NCBI RefSeq assembly: GCF_001591345.1
Contig: NZ_BCUS01000020.1
Span: forward strand, 1 to 64,000
Source of the DNA: Variovorax boronicumulans NBRC 103145
GTDB taxonomy: Bacteria > Pseudomonadota > Gammaproteobacteria > Burkholderiales > Burkholderiaceae_C
Direction of reading: 5' to 3'
Length of the DNA stretch: 64,000 bases
Of this stretch, positions 1 to 8,254 are shown one piece after another. Numbering within the stretch: position 1 is the stretch's first letter; each line of letters opens with the position of its first letter. Below the pieces are notes generated by a model. That model was not told where the DNA came from, ran no database searches, and worked only from the letters and a program-made list of their open reading frames with translations. The translations under genes were made by a program, and so were the position numbers.

Positions 1-70
1 ACGCTGCGCTCCTCGGCGCATACAGAAGGGGTTGGGATACCTACGGGCCATCGCTTCGCTCGGCCAGTGG

Positions 71-101
71 GCCGCAGCAGGCGCTTTGCGCCTGCTGCGG
101 C
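71..101. repeat. Perfect 14-bp stem hairpin inside the composite repeat
   Basis: Bases 71-84 pair perfectly with 88-101 around a TTT loop. The arms read GCCGCAGCAGGCGC and its complement. It lies at the centre of the inverted arms at 3-64 and 190-252. Confidence 0.8.
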
Positions 102-382
102 TGGGATTGGTGGCGGTGCGTGCGCAGCGCGTGTGGTTGCAAGCGCAAGCGCGGGTACGGGCACGGGATTCGGCTGTTGGAAATTCCCGGGCCGAGCGAA
201 GCGACGGCCCGCCCGGTGTCCAAGCCCCTCTGGCTGCGCCGAGGAGCGCAGCATTTCGCGGATCAGGGCTCGCAGCTGTTTGAGCGAAGCGAGTTCTGCG
301 AGACCCCGCGAAACGCGAGCACCGCAGGTTGCCCGCAGCGAAGCGAAGGGTCGCAGACAGTGGGGTCGCCTTTTCTTTGCTT

Positions 383-429
383 ACTTTCTTTTGGCGAAGC
401 AAAAGAAAGTGAGTCCGCCGCCGGGCGGA
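383..429. repeat. Double hairpin: A/T-rich 11-bp stem then GC stem
   Basis: ACTTTCTTTTG (383-393) pairs perfectly with CAAAAGAAAGT (400-410) across GCGAAG. A second stem follows, TCCGCC (414-419) with GGCGGA (424-429). The first stem is unusually A/T-rich for this genome. It sits about 35 bases past the stop codon of the minus-strand TSUP gene and could contribute to its 3' end. Confidence 0.7.
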
Positions 430-465
430 ACTCCCGGCCCCGGAAAGCAAACCCACGCGCCAAGT

Positions 466-1215
466 TCAGCGAGCCAGCAAGGCAGGCAAAGCCGAAGCCA
501 ACATAGCAACCCCAGACAACGTCAACAAGCTCAACACGATCTTGCGAAACGCCGCTTCACTGATCCCGATATACAACCGCGCCCCCAACAACACCGGCAC
601 CGCAACAGCCGCAGCGACCAACACCAGCAACGGCAAAACCGACCGCCCGATGCTCCCGCTAGCCACATGCACCGCAAACGCCACAGCCAGCATCGACAGG
701 TTGAAGTTCTGGATCACAGCACGCTGCGTATCACGCTGGAAACCGCGCAGCGTGCACCACAACGTAGGCACGACACCCGAGAAGCCGCCGATGCCCGCCA
801 TCACACCGCCGATGGCACCCGCAACGCCGTCCGCCGCGCGACCGCCAAAAGTGATCTTCGGCAAGTGCTGCGACATCAGCATGGCCGGGCACCACAGCAC
901 CAGCAGCGTGCCCAGGCACACCTTGAACAGCACGATGTCCAGGTGCGGCAGCAGCCAGACACCGAACGGCACGCCGACCAGGCCGCCGAGCACGAAGGGC
1001 CAGAGGATGCGTTTGTCGAAAGTCCGCCGCACCGTGAGCGCCGCAATCACCTGCCCCGTGAGGGCGCCGAACAGCGCGAGCACGGCGGCCAGTTGCGGCT
1101 CCAGCGTCCAAGCCCACACAGACATCGCGACCATGCCGAAGGCAAAGCCCGACAGGCCCTGCACGAACCCCGCCAGCACAGCGCCGACGATCACATAGAC
1201 ATACAAGGCTTGCAT
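466..1215 (-). CDS. TSUP (TauE/SafE) family membrane transporter
   Basis: A 249-residue all-hydrophobic protein with about seven to eight predicted membrane segments. The glycine-rich N-terminal half (GFVQGLSGFAFG near residue 16) and the related internal repeat (GVMAGIGGFSGV near residue 137) form the duplicated signature of the sulfite exporter TauE/SafE (TSUP) family. Family members export sulfite, sulfoacetate or other small organosulfur or carboxylate anions, and the substrate here cannot be read from sequence. It lies 39 bases downstream of the MFS gene on the same strand, so co-transcription is plausible. Length is normal for the family. Confidence 0.85.
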   Translation of the reverse strand: MQALYVYVIVGAVLAGFVQGLSGFAFGMVAMSVWAWTLEPQLAAVLALFGALTGQVIAALTVRRTFDKRILWPFVLGGLVGVPFGVWLLPHLDIVLFKVCLGTLLVLWCPAMLMSQHLPKITFGGRAADGVAGAIGGVMAGIGGFSGVVPTLWCTLRGFQRDTQRAVIQNFNLSMLAVAFAVHVASGSIGRSVLPLLVLVAAAVAVPVLLGARLYIGISEAAFRKIVLSLLTLSGVAMLASALPALLAR

Positions 1216-1254
1216 GCGGCCGATGATAGGGGCCGCCCCCAGCGCCCAAGTGGC

Positions 1255-2505
1255 TTACGCCGACGCAGGCACCAGCGCCGTGCGACGCACGCGCCGCACA
1301 TTGAAGGCACTGGCGATGAGCACGCCCTGCACCAGCGCCAACCCGACAATCACGCTCGTGTACTGACCGGCGTCCATCAGGCGACCGAACACCAGCGGCG
1401 CCACGGCCTGCCCGATGTCCAGGCCCGCGTACACCACGCCGTAGACGCGCCCCGTCGCATTGGGCGGCGTCGACTTCTTCACCAGCAGGTCGCGCGACGG
1501 CCCGGCAACGCCCGAGACGAAACCCATCGCGCCGAACAGCACCGGCACCATCACCGGCGGAAACTGCGCAAAGGCCAGCACCAGCGCCAGCGCCGCCGCC
1601 ACGCCGAAGCCCGCGCCCACGATGCGCTCGCAGCGCGAGGGGTCGGAGGCCAGGAAGCCGCCCACCACCATGCCCGCCGCGCTCGCCACCATGTAGACCG
1701 TGAGGCACACCGCCACCAGCGCCACCGGCACGGCGTGCAGGTGGCCAGCCGCCACGGGCGCGAAGGTCTGCACCACGCTGATCACGGCGGCGTAGAAAAA
1801 GAAGAAGCCGAAGCACATCCACACGGCCGGGATGCGCAGGAAGTCGAACTCGCCGCCCACCGGCGCGGGCTCGCCCTGCCCCGTGGCCTTGTGCACGGCC
1901 GCAGCATCGAGCGCCAGCACGCTGCGGTAGATCCACAGGATCAGCAGCACCACGATGGCCACCACCCCGGCCGAAGCCAGCGCCACGCGCCACGAGAAGG
2001 CGATGGCGATCGGCACCACGAAGGCCGGTGCCAGCGCCCAGCCCAGGCTGCCGGTGATGCCGTGCACGCTGTAGGCATGGCCCAGGCGCGTGGGCGCGAC
2101 CTTGCGGTTGAACAGCGTGTAGTCGACCGGGTGGAACACGCCGTTGCCGATGCCGCCGACCACGGCGCAGGCCAGCAGCATCCAGTAGCTCTGCGCCATG
2201 GCATAGCCGAAGGCCGCGAGCCCCAGCGCGCCCAGCCCGACGAACAGCACCGGGCGTGGGCCCAGCTTGTCGACGATGAAGCCCGAGGCCGCCTGCACGA
2301 TGCACGAGACCACGAAGAACACCGTGAGCACCGCGCCCAGCTCGGTGTAGCTCACGTTGAACGCGTCCTTCAGCCAGGGAAACAGCGGCGCCAGGATCAG
2401 CTGGCTGAAGTGGCTCACCGCATGCGCCAGGCCGACCAGCCCGATCAGTTGGGCGTCGGTGCGCAAAGTGGTGGCGGGAACGGCTGTCGAGGAAGTGGAT
2501 GACAT
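1255..2505 (-). CDS. MFS transporter, Fsr-like
   Basis: A 416-residue protein with about twelve hydrophobic segments split by a cytoplasmic loop near residues 205-225. The GFIVDKLGPRP motif between the second and third segments is the MFS loop 2-3 signature. GNGVFHPVDY in segment 4-5 resembles the fosmidomycin-resistance (Fsr) branch of exporters. Substrate is unknown. It is transcribed divergently from an AraC regulator whose start lies 89 bases away, the usual arrangement for a locally controlled efflux gene. The ATG at 2505 gives a sensible N-terminus before the first membrane helix. Confidence 0.85.
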   Translation of the reverse strand: MSSTSSTAVPATTLRTDAQLIGLVGLAHAVSHFSQLILAPLFPWLKDAFNVSYTELGAVLTVFFVVSCIVQAASGFIVDKLGPRPVLFVGLGALGLAAFGYAMAQSYWMLLACAVVGGIGNGVFHPVDYTLFNRKVAPTRLGHAYSVHGITGSLGWALAPAFVVPIAIAFSWRVALASAGVVAIVVLLILWIYRSVLALDAAAVHKATGQGEPAPVGGEFDFLRIPAVWMCFGFFFFYAAVISVVQTFAPVAAGHLHAVPVALVAVCLTVYMVASAAGMVVGGFLASDPSRCERIVGAGFGVAAALALVLAFAQFPPVMVPVLFGAMGFVSGVAGPSRDLLVKKSTPPNATGRVYGVVYAGLDIGQAVAPLVFGRLMDAGQYTSVIVGLALVQGVLIASAFNVRRVRRTALVPASA

Positions 2506-2594
2506 GGATTGCTACAAAAAACCGGTGCGGGCACCGATGCTATGCGGCACCGACGCGGCAGAATGGCGATACAGCGACAACATTTGTCGAAACC

Positions 2595-3479
2595 ATGCCA
2601 AGCGCCGTTCCCCCCCACGCTCCGCCCGCCCCCGAGCCCGCCAAGGCACGCGGAACGCCCACCGCGCCGACCAACAGCGTGGGCCCGCTCACGCCGCACC
2701 TGTACGCCCCCGACGCGGTGCGCCCGCTGCGCGCCAAGGAACATTTCCTGAGCGCCGACACGCTGGTCGAGCTGCACGAGCACCCGTGGCCGCAGCTCAC
2801 GTTCTCGACGCGCGGCGTGATCCGCCTGAGCACGCAAGATGGCAGCTACATCGTGCCGCCCTCGCGCGCGCTGTGGGTGCCGGCCAACATGCCGCACAGC
2901 ATCACGCTGATCGAAGACGCCGAGCTGCGCACCGTCTACCTGCACGCCTGGATCGCGCCCACCTGGGAGAAGTGCGAGGTGCTCGAGATCAGCCCGCTGC
3001 TGCGCGCCCTCATGCTCGCGCTCGACACCACGCCCGACGGCCTGCCCCCGGCCGACCCGCATGCGCCGCAGCGCGAACGCATGATCGCGCCGCTGCTGGT
3101 CGACGAGGTCGAGCGCGCCACGCAGATCCGCATCGACGTGCCGCTGCCCTCCGACAAGCGCCTGCGCCAGCTGTGCGAGACGCTGCTGCGCAACCCGGCC
3201 GACCGCGCCACGCTGGCCGAGCGCGCCGCCGCCATCGGCGCCAGCGAGCGCACGGTGGCGCGGCTGTTCCGCGACCAGCTCGGCATGAGCTGGCAGCAAT
3301 GGCGCCAGCAGGCCGTGATGGCGCACGCGCTGCCGCTGCTGGCGCGCGGCATGGCCGTGAGCCAGGTGGCGTCGGCCAGCGGCTACGCCACCGACAGCGC
3401 CTTCTGCGCCATGTTCAAGGTGGCCACCGGGCGCTCGCCCACCTCGTTCCAGCACCGCAAGCGACCGGCCACCCTTTGA
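2595..3479 (+). CDS. AraC-family transcriptional regulator
   Basis: A 294-residue regulator. The N-terminal part is a cupin-like sensor domain (H-P-W-P-Q-L-TFSTRG, then PPSRALWVPANMPHS), typical of the AraC subgroup that keeps the effector pocket in a small beta barrel. The C-terminal 100 residues hold two helix-turn-helix motifs (around ASERTVARLFRDQ and YATDSAFCAMFK). An in-frame ATG at 2499 exists but would run into the divergent MFS start, so 2595 is preferred. It probably controls the divergent MFS gene. Its TGA overlaps an ATG of the next frame (TGATG at 3477-3481). Confidence 0.85.
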   Translation: MPSAVPPHAPPAPEPAKARGTPTAPTNSVGPLTPHLYAPDAVRPLRAKEHFLSADTLVELHEHPWPQLTFSTRGVIRLSTQDGSYIVPPSRALWVPANMPHSITLIEDAELRTVYLHAWIAPTWEKCEVLEISPLLRALMLALDTTPDGLPPADPHAPQRERMIAPLLVDEVERATQIRIDVPLPSDKRLRQLCETLLRNPADRATLAERAAAIGASERTVARLFRDQLGMSWQQWRQQAVMAHALPLLARGMAVSQVASASGYATDSAFCAMFKVATGRSPTSFQHRKRPATL

Positions 3480-3544
3480 TGCCGCAGGGCATGGACCGGG
3501 CACGCCAGGGTGCTCTGGCAAGATCGGCGACCGACACCGACACC

Positions 3545-4231
3545 ATGCACTCACCGATCCCCCTGCACATCGCGGCCGAGGCCAGGCCTGCAACGTGGAC
3601 CGCCGACATCTGGCTGCGCATCCGCCGCCATTTCCTGCTGAAGGCGGTCGGCACCACGGCCTTCACCTGGCTGTTCTTCATCGGCTACTTCCACCTGCTG
3701 CGCAACCCGGCCTTTCCGGTCACGGTGATGCCGCTGACGGCGCTGGACCACCTGATCCCGTTCCAGCCCTACACGCTCGGCGCCTACCTGTCGCTGTGGG
3801 TGTACGTGGGCTTTGCGCCGGGGCTGCAGCTCACGTTTCGCGAGCTGGTGGTCTACGGGCTGTGGATCGGCGCGCTGTGCCTGAGCGGCCTGGGCCTCTT
3901 CTACTTCTGGCCGACGCAGATCCCGCCGCTGGACATCGACGTCTCGGGCTACCCCGGCTTCGCGATGCTGCAGGGCGTGGACGCGGCGGGCAACGCCTGC
4001 CCCTCGATGCACGTGGCGGTCGCCATCTTCACCGCCGTGCGCCTGGCCGACGTGCTGCGCGCGGCGCGCACGCCGTGGCTGTTGCAGGCGATCAACTGGG
4101 CCTGGTTTGCAGCCATTGCCTATTCCACGCTGGCGGTCAAGCAGCATGTGGTGCTCGACGCGGTGGCCGGCGCGCTGCTCGGGCTGGCCTTTGCGCTGCC
4201 CTCGTTGCGCTGGCGCCCCGGCCCCCGTTGA
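3545..4231 (+). CDS. PAP2-superfamily membrane phosphatase (Aur1/Ipt1-like)
   Basis: A 228-residue polytopic membrane protein. The PAP2 catalytic signature is visible as C-P-S-M-H at residues 152-156 and an H201-V-V-L-D205 element after a YSTLAVKQ stretch. No K-x6-R-P motif is seen, which places it nearer the inositolphosphotransferase-like PAP2_3 branch than the classic phosphatases. Possible substrates are lipid phosphates or phospholipid head groups. Upstream in-frame ATGs at 3479 (overlapping the AraC stop) and 3491 exist; none has a good ribosome site. The acyl carrier protein and ketosynthase that follow suggest a lipid-modification role. Confidence 0.75.
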   Translation: MHSPIPLHIAAEARPATWTADIWLRIRRHFLLKAVGTTAFTWLFFIGYFHLLRNPAFPVTVMPLTALDHLIPFQPYTLGAYLSLWVYVGFAPGLQLTFRELVVYGLWIGALCLSGLGLFYFWPTQIPPLDIDVSGYPGFAMLQGVDAAGNACPSMHVAVAIFTAVRLADVLRAARTPWLLQAINWAWFAAIAYSTLAVKQHVVLDAVAGALLGLAFALPSLRWRPGPR

Positions 4232-4396
4232 TCCGGGGCCGCCCCGAGGATTTCCCTAAGGTCGAAGCGGATATCATCAATCACCATTGATCATCAACAC
4301 AGGCCGAACGAGGAAGGGATCGACCCCGTGGCCCGCCACCCGCAAGGGACAGGCAGCCCATCGATCAACGGCGGCACAAGACGACAGGCATCGCAG

Positions 4397-4639
4397 ATGA
4401 GTTCGCTGAAGGAATTGCAGGACCTGATCCACGAGAAGTACGGCATCGAACCGTCCAAGCTCGACCCCCACGCCTCGATGCGTGAAACCGGCGGACTCGA
4501 TTCGCTGGCACTGGCCGAATTCCTGTTCGCCATCGAAGACCATTTCGGCATCACCATGCCCGACGACGACGCGAGCATCGACACCCTGGCCGAGCTCGCG
4601 CAGCTGGTCGACAAGGTCCGGGCCGCCAAGACAGCGTGA
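4397..4639 (+). CDS. Acyl carrier protein
   Basis: An 80-residue acidic helical protein with the phosphopantetheine attachment motif G-L-D-S-L, Ser36 being the predicted attachment site. The start at 4397 is chosen because the family begins a few residues before helix 1; an upstream ATG at 4328 would add a 23-residue basic tail unlike an ACP. The stop overlaps the GTG start of the ketosynthase by four bases (GTGA), so the two are translationally coupled. It is not the housekeeping acpP context (no fabD or fabG beside it), so a dedicated pathway is likely. Confidence 0.85.
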   Translation: MSSLKELQDLIHEKYGIEPSKLDPHASMRETGGLDSLALAEFLFAIEDHFGITMPDDDASIDTLAELAQLVDKVRAAKTA

Positions 4640-5853
4640 GCACGCACGAAGTCGCCGTCACCGGGCTGGGCGTCATGGCGCCGCATGGCGACGCGCCCGA
4701 CGCGCTGTTCGACGCACTGCTGCAGGGCCGCTCGGCCATCGCCCCGGTTTTCCCCGAACTCCCCAAACCCGCCGCCGCCGCCACGGTCGCCTTCGACGAG
4801 ACGCGCTGGTTCACCAAGCTGCAGCTCGCGGGCGTCGACCGCGTGAGCCAGCTGGCCGTGGCCGCCGCCGACCTCGCCCTGCGCGACGCGGGCCTGACCC
4901 TGAGTGATGCCGGCGTCGATGCCGAGCGCGTCGGCGTCTACGCCGGCTGCGGCATGGGCGGCGCCGCCGCGCTCGAAGCCGCCTACCGCGGCAACGGGCG
5001 CGTCTCGCCGCTCACCATTCCCGCCTTCATGCCCAACGCGCCGGCCGCCCACGTGGCGATGCGCAACGGCGTGCTGGGCCCGGTGCTCACCTACTCGGTC
5101 GCCTGCGCCTCGTCGTCGGTGGCCATCGCCGAGGCCGCCAAGGCGGTGCAGCGCGGCGAGGTCGACATCGCCATCGCGGGCGGCAGCGAAGCGCTGATCG
5201 TCCCGGGCGTGGTGCTGGCCTGGCAGGCCATGCAGACGCTGGCCGGCTTCCAGCCCGGCGAAGCGGCCGGCGCGGTGCGCCCCTTTGCCACCGACCGCAG
5301 CGGCTTCGCACTGGGCGAAGGCTCGGCCTTCCTCGTTCTCGAATCGGCCGAACGCGTCCGCGCGCGCGGCGCCCGCCGCTACGCCACGCTGGCCGGCTGG
5401 GGCCTGAGCAGCGACGCCACCCACCTCACCAAGCCCGACGCACCGGGCCAGGCCCGCGCCCTGCGCGCCGCGCTGCGCCAGGCCGGCCTGCAGCCGCGCG
5501 ACGTGGGCTACTGCAACGCCCACGGCACGGCCACGCGCATCGGCGACGTGGTCGAGCGCAACGCGCTGGCCGAGGTCTGGGGCGCCGATTTCGATGCCCT
5601 GCGCGTCAGCTCGACCAAGGCGCTGCACGGCCACATGCTGGGCGCGGCCGGGGCCATCGAGGCGCTCATCACGGTGCTCGCGCTGCACCGGCGCGAGCTG
5701 CCGCCCAACGCGAACTGCCATGAGGTCGACCCCGACTGCCGGATGAACCTCGTCGCCCCCGGCGACAGCGCCGCCCCCGGGCTCGAGGCCGCCATCAGCA
5801 ACTCTTTCGCCTTCGGCGGCACGAACTCCGTGCTGCTGTTCCGCCGGGGCTGA
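4636..5853 (+). CDS. Beta-ketoacyl-ACP synthase (FabF/KAS II type)
   Basis: A 405-residue thiolase-fold condensing enzyme. The catalytic Cys157 lies in SVACASSS, His296 in CNAHGTAT and His333 in HGHMLGAAGA, giving an intact Cys-His-His triad. It condenses an acyl chain with a malonyl unit on ACP. It begins with GTG inside the ACP stop codon. The usual fatty-acid neighbours (fabG, fabZ, fabD, acyltransferases) are absent, so it may extend a special acyl group or act with enzymes encoded elsewhere. PAP2, ACP and ketosynthase together resemble a minimal lipid- or polyene-type module. Confidence 0.9.
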   Translation: MSTHEVAVTGLGVMAPHGDAPDALFDALLQGRSAIAPVFPELPKPAAAATVAFDETRWFTKLQLAGVDRVSQLAVAAADLALRDAGLTLSDAGVDAERVGVYAGCGMGGAAALEAAYRGNGRVSPLTIPAFMPNAPAAHVAMRNGVLGPVLTYSVACASSSVAIAEAAKAVQRGEVDIAIAGGSEALIVPGVVLAWQAMQTLAGFQPGEAAGAVRPFATDRSGFALGEGSAFLVLESAERVRARGARRYATLAGWGLSSDATHLTKPDAPGQARALRAALRQAGLQPRDVGYCNAHGTATRIGDVVERNALAEVWGADFDALRVSSTKALHGHMLGAAGAIEALITVLALHRRELPPNANCHEVDPDCRMNLVAPGDSAAPGLEAAISNSFAFGGTNSVLLFRRG

Positions 5854-5975
5854 ACTGCGTGCTTTTGCGGGCCGTGCGCACCCCGTGGCGCTGTGCCCCG
5901 CGCGATAGAGACATTCCGGGCTCTCCGGTATGCTGGTGGGCGCTTCTCCCCCCATGTCCATCCAAGGAGGCCACC

Positions 5976-6431
5976 ATGCACGCTCGCTCCACATTCGTCG
6001 CCCTTGCCCTGCTCGCCGCAGGCGCCTCGGTGCAGGCCAACAACCTGCTCGACCAGCTGAAAGAACAGGCCGGCGCGGCGGTCAACTCGCAGGGCAGCAG
6101 CAACAGTGGCGCAGGCGGCTCCGCGCTCAGCAACCTCAGCCTCGGCGGCTTCAAGATGCCCGCCATCGGCTCCAGCACCGTCGGCAGCGCGGCCGGCGTG
6201 CTCGAGTACTGCGTCAAGAACAACTACCTCGGCGGCGATGCCGCCTCCGTCAAGGACAAGCTGCTGGCCAAGATCACCGGCCAGAAGAAACAGGAAAACG
6301 ACTTCGCGAGCGGTGCCAAGGGCCTGCTCAAGGGCGGCGACGGCAAGTCGCTCAACCTCAAGGGGCTGTCGTCGAAGGTCAAGGAAAAGGCCTGCGACTA
6401 CGTCCTGAAGAACGCGACCTCCCTGATCTAG
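5976..6431 (+). CDS. DUF2501 family secreted protein
   Basis: A 151-residue protein with an N-terminal signal peptide (FVALALLAAGASVQA, cleavage near residue 20), a Gly/Ser-rich linker (residues 37-60) and a lysine-rich C-terminal helical part containing two cysteines (in EYCVKNN and KACDYV). This matches the DUF2501 family (E. coli YjjA type), function unknown and probably periplasmic. A strong Shine-Dalgarno AAGGAGG at 5964-5970 fixes the ATG at 5976. It stands alone between the ketosynthase and the SulP gene. Confidence 0.8.
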   Translation: MHARSTFVALALLAAGASVQANNLLDQLKEQAGAAVNSQGSSNSGAGGSALSNLSLGGFKMPAIGSSTVGSAAGVLEYCVKNNYLGGDAASVKDKLLAKITGQKKQENDFASGAKGLLKGGDGKSLNLKGLSSKVKEKACDYVLKNATSLI

Positions 6432-6492
6432 GCTCTTTCTCTCTCTCCCGCTCTCCGCGCGCGGCGTGCCCGCCGTGCGCGCGCCCCGCTTC

Positions 6493-8223
6493 ATGAATCC
6501 GGCTTCCCCTTCCTCTTCCCCCGCACCGTCTCTTCGCCAGCGCCTTGCACGCTGGGTTCCCTGCCTCGGCTGGCCCCGACCTTCCGCCGCGCTGCTGCGC
6601 AACGAGGCCATGGCCGGCATCACCGTCGCGCTGATGGTGCTGCCGCAGGGCGTGGCCTATGCGGCGCTGGCCGGCATGCCGCTGGTCACGGGCGTGTATG
6701 CGGCGCTGTTCCCGGCGCTCATCGCCGTGATGTTCAGCTCGTCGCAGCGGCTGTCGGTCGGGCCGACCGCGCTCACCAGCCTGCTGGTCGGCGCGTCGCT
6801 CGCGCCGCTGGCGGTGGCGGGCAGCGACGAATGGGTGGCGATGGCGGTGTGGCTCACGCTGATGTCGGGCGCGATCCAGATCGTGCTCGGCGCCGGTCGC
6901 TTCGGCTGGCTGCTGCGGCTGGTCAACTCGCCAGTGCTGATCGGCTTCACGCAGGGCGCGGCGGTGCTGATCGCGATCTCGCAACTGCCCGCGCTGCTGG
7001 GCTTCACGGGCCGCACCATTCCGCAGGTGCTGCAAGGCGGACCGCTGCCCGACCTCACGGCCATCGCCTTCGGCCTGGGCAGCATCGCGGTGCTGTGGCT
7101 GGGCAAGCGCTGGGTGCCGCGCTTCCCGACCACGATGGCGCTGGTGGCCGGTGCGGCCGCCATCAGCTGGAGCATCAACTACGCGCTGCGCGGCGGCGCC
7201 GTGGTGGGCGCCCTGCCCTCGGGCCTGCCCTCGTTCTACTGGCCCGGCCTGCTGCCGGCGCACACCTTCAGCGCGCTGGTGCTGCCCGCGCTGATGATCA
7301 CGCTGGTGAGCTTTCTGGAGACCGCGTCGAGCGCCAAGGTCGATAACGGCCGCGCCGGCACGCTGTGGAACGAAAACCAGGACCTGATCGGCCAAGGTCT
7401 GGCCAAGCTGGCCTCGGGCTTCACGGGGTCGTTCCCCACCAGCTCGTCGTTCTCGCGCTCGGCCATCACGCTCTACGCGGGCGCGCAGACCGGCTGGGCG
7501 ACGCTGTTCAGCGTGGCCGTGGTGGCCGGTGCGCTGCTGTGGCTCATGCCGCTGCTGTACCACGTGCCGCAGGCGGTGCTGGCGGCGGTGGTGGTCACGG
7601 CCATCCTCGGGCTGGTGAAGCCGTCGAGCTTCACGGCGCTGTGGCGCATCTCGAAGTTGGAGGCCGGCATCGCCTTCGGCACCTTCGTGCTCACCATCGC
7701 CACCGCGCCGAGCATCTACTGGGGCGTGCTGGGCGGCCTGCTCGCCAGCCTGGCGCACTACATGTACCGCCACCTGCACCCGCGCATCATCGAAGTGGGC
7801 CTGCATCCCGACGGCAGCCTGCGCGACCGCCACCTGTGGAAGCTGCCGCCGCTCGCGCCGCAGCTGTATGCGGTGCGCATGGACGCCGAGCTCGACTTCG
7901 CCTCCGCCTCCACGCTGGAGCGCGCGCTCACGGTCGCACTGGCCGAGCGCCCCGACCTGACCGACGTGTGCCTGTTCGCGCAGCCGATCAACCGCATCGA
8001 CATCACCGGTGCCGAGGTGTTCGGCTCGATCCGCCGGATGATGGAATCCAAGGGCGTGCGCCTGCACCTGAGCGGCATGAAGCTGCCGGCCATGCAGGTG
8101 CTCGAACGCGCCGGCCTGCTCGCGCCGGGGCCGATGCTCTTCAGCTACCGCACCGACGCCGAGGCGCTGGCCGCGCTGATGCCGCGCATCGACATGCCCG
8201 AAGAGGCCGAAGCCGCGGCCTGA
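6493..8223 (+). CDS. SulP-family anion transporter with C-terminal STAS domain
   Basis: A 576-residue protein with 10-14 membrane segments. It opens with the SulP signature (GITVALMVLPQGVAYA, then GMPLVTGVYAALFP) and ends in a cytoplasmic STAS domain of about 120 residues after the last helix. SulP carriers move sulfate, bicarbonate, chloride or dicarboxylates, and the substrate cannot be assigned. A GTG at 6466 would add nine residues; the ATG at 6493 fits homologues better. A LysR gene follows after 31 bases on the same strand and may control it. Confidence 0.85.
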   Translation: MNPASPSSSPAPSLRQRLARWVPCLGWPRPSAALLRNEAMAGITVALMVLPQGVAYAALAGMPLVTGVYAALFPALIAVMFSSSQRLSVGPTALTSLLVGASLAPLAVAGSDEWVAMAVWLTLMSGAIQIVLGAGRFGWLLRLVNSPVLIGFTQGAAVLIAISQLPALLGFTGRTIPQVLQGGPLPDLTAIAFGLGSIAVLWLGKRWVPRFPTTMALVAGAAAISWSINYALRGGAVVGALPSGLPSFYWPGLLPAHTFSALVLPALMITLVSFLETASSAKVDNGRAGTLWNENQDLIGQGLAKLASGFTGSFPTSSSFSRSAITLYAGAQTGWATLFSVAVVAGALLWLMPLLYHVPQAVLAAVVVTAILGLVKPSSFTALWRISKLEAGIAFGTFVLTIATAPSIYWGVLGGLLASLAHYMYRHLHPRIIEVGLHPDGSLRDRHLWKLPPLAPQLYAVRMDAELDFASASTLERALTVALAERPDLTDVCLFAQPINRIDITGAEVFGSIRRMMESKGVRLHLSGMKLPAMQVLERAGLLAPGPMLFSYRTDAEALAALMPRIDMPEEAEAAA

Positions 8224-8254
8224 CCGCGCGCGCCTCTTCCCCCACACGGGCGCC

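Larger units (their letters stand above)
1..465. repeat. Non-coding composite intergenic repeat
   Basis: No credible gene lies here; the open frames are low-complexity and lack ribosome sites. Bases 3-20 are the exact reverse complement of 235-252, and similarity continues inward: about 44-64 mirrors about 190-210. The segment is therefore bounded by two inverted copies of one unit. Between them sits a perfect GC hairpin (71-101), and downstream a second hairpin (383-410). Short GAGCGAAGC-type words recur between 190 and 350. This style of intergenic repeat is common in Burkholderiales genomes (from general knowledge, not searched). It follows the 3' end of the minus-strand TSUP gene and may also act in termination. 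Confidence 0.75.

Noticed and set aside
67-2502. Very long His/Arg/Gln-rich open frame on the plus strand
   Set aside because: It is antisense to the TSUP and MFS genes. Its composition is the usual artefact of a GC-rich coding strand read backwards.
4328-4396. Longer start for the acyl carrier protein
   Set aside because: The extra 23 residues are basic and unlike any ACP; the start at 4397 fits the fold.
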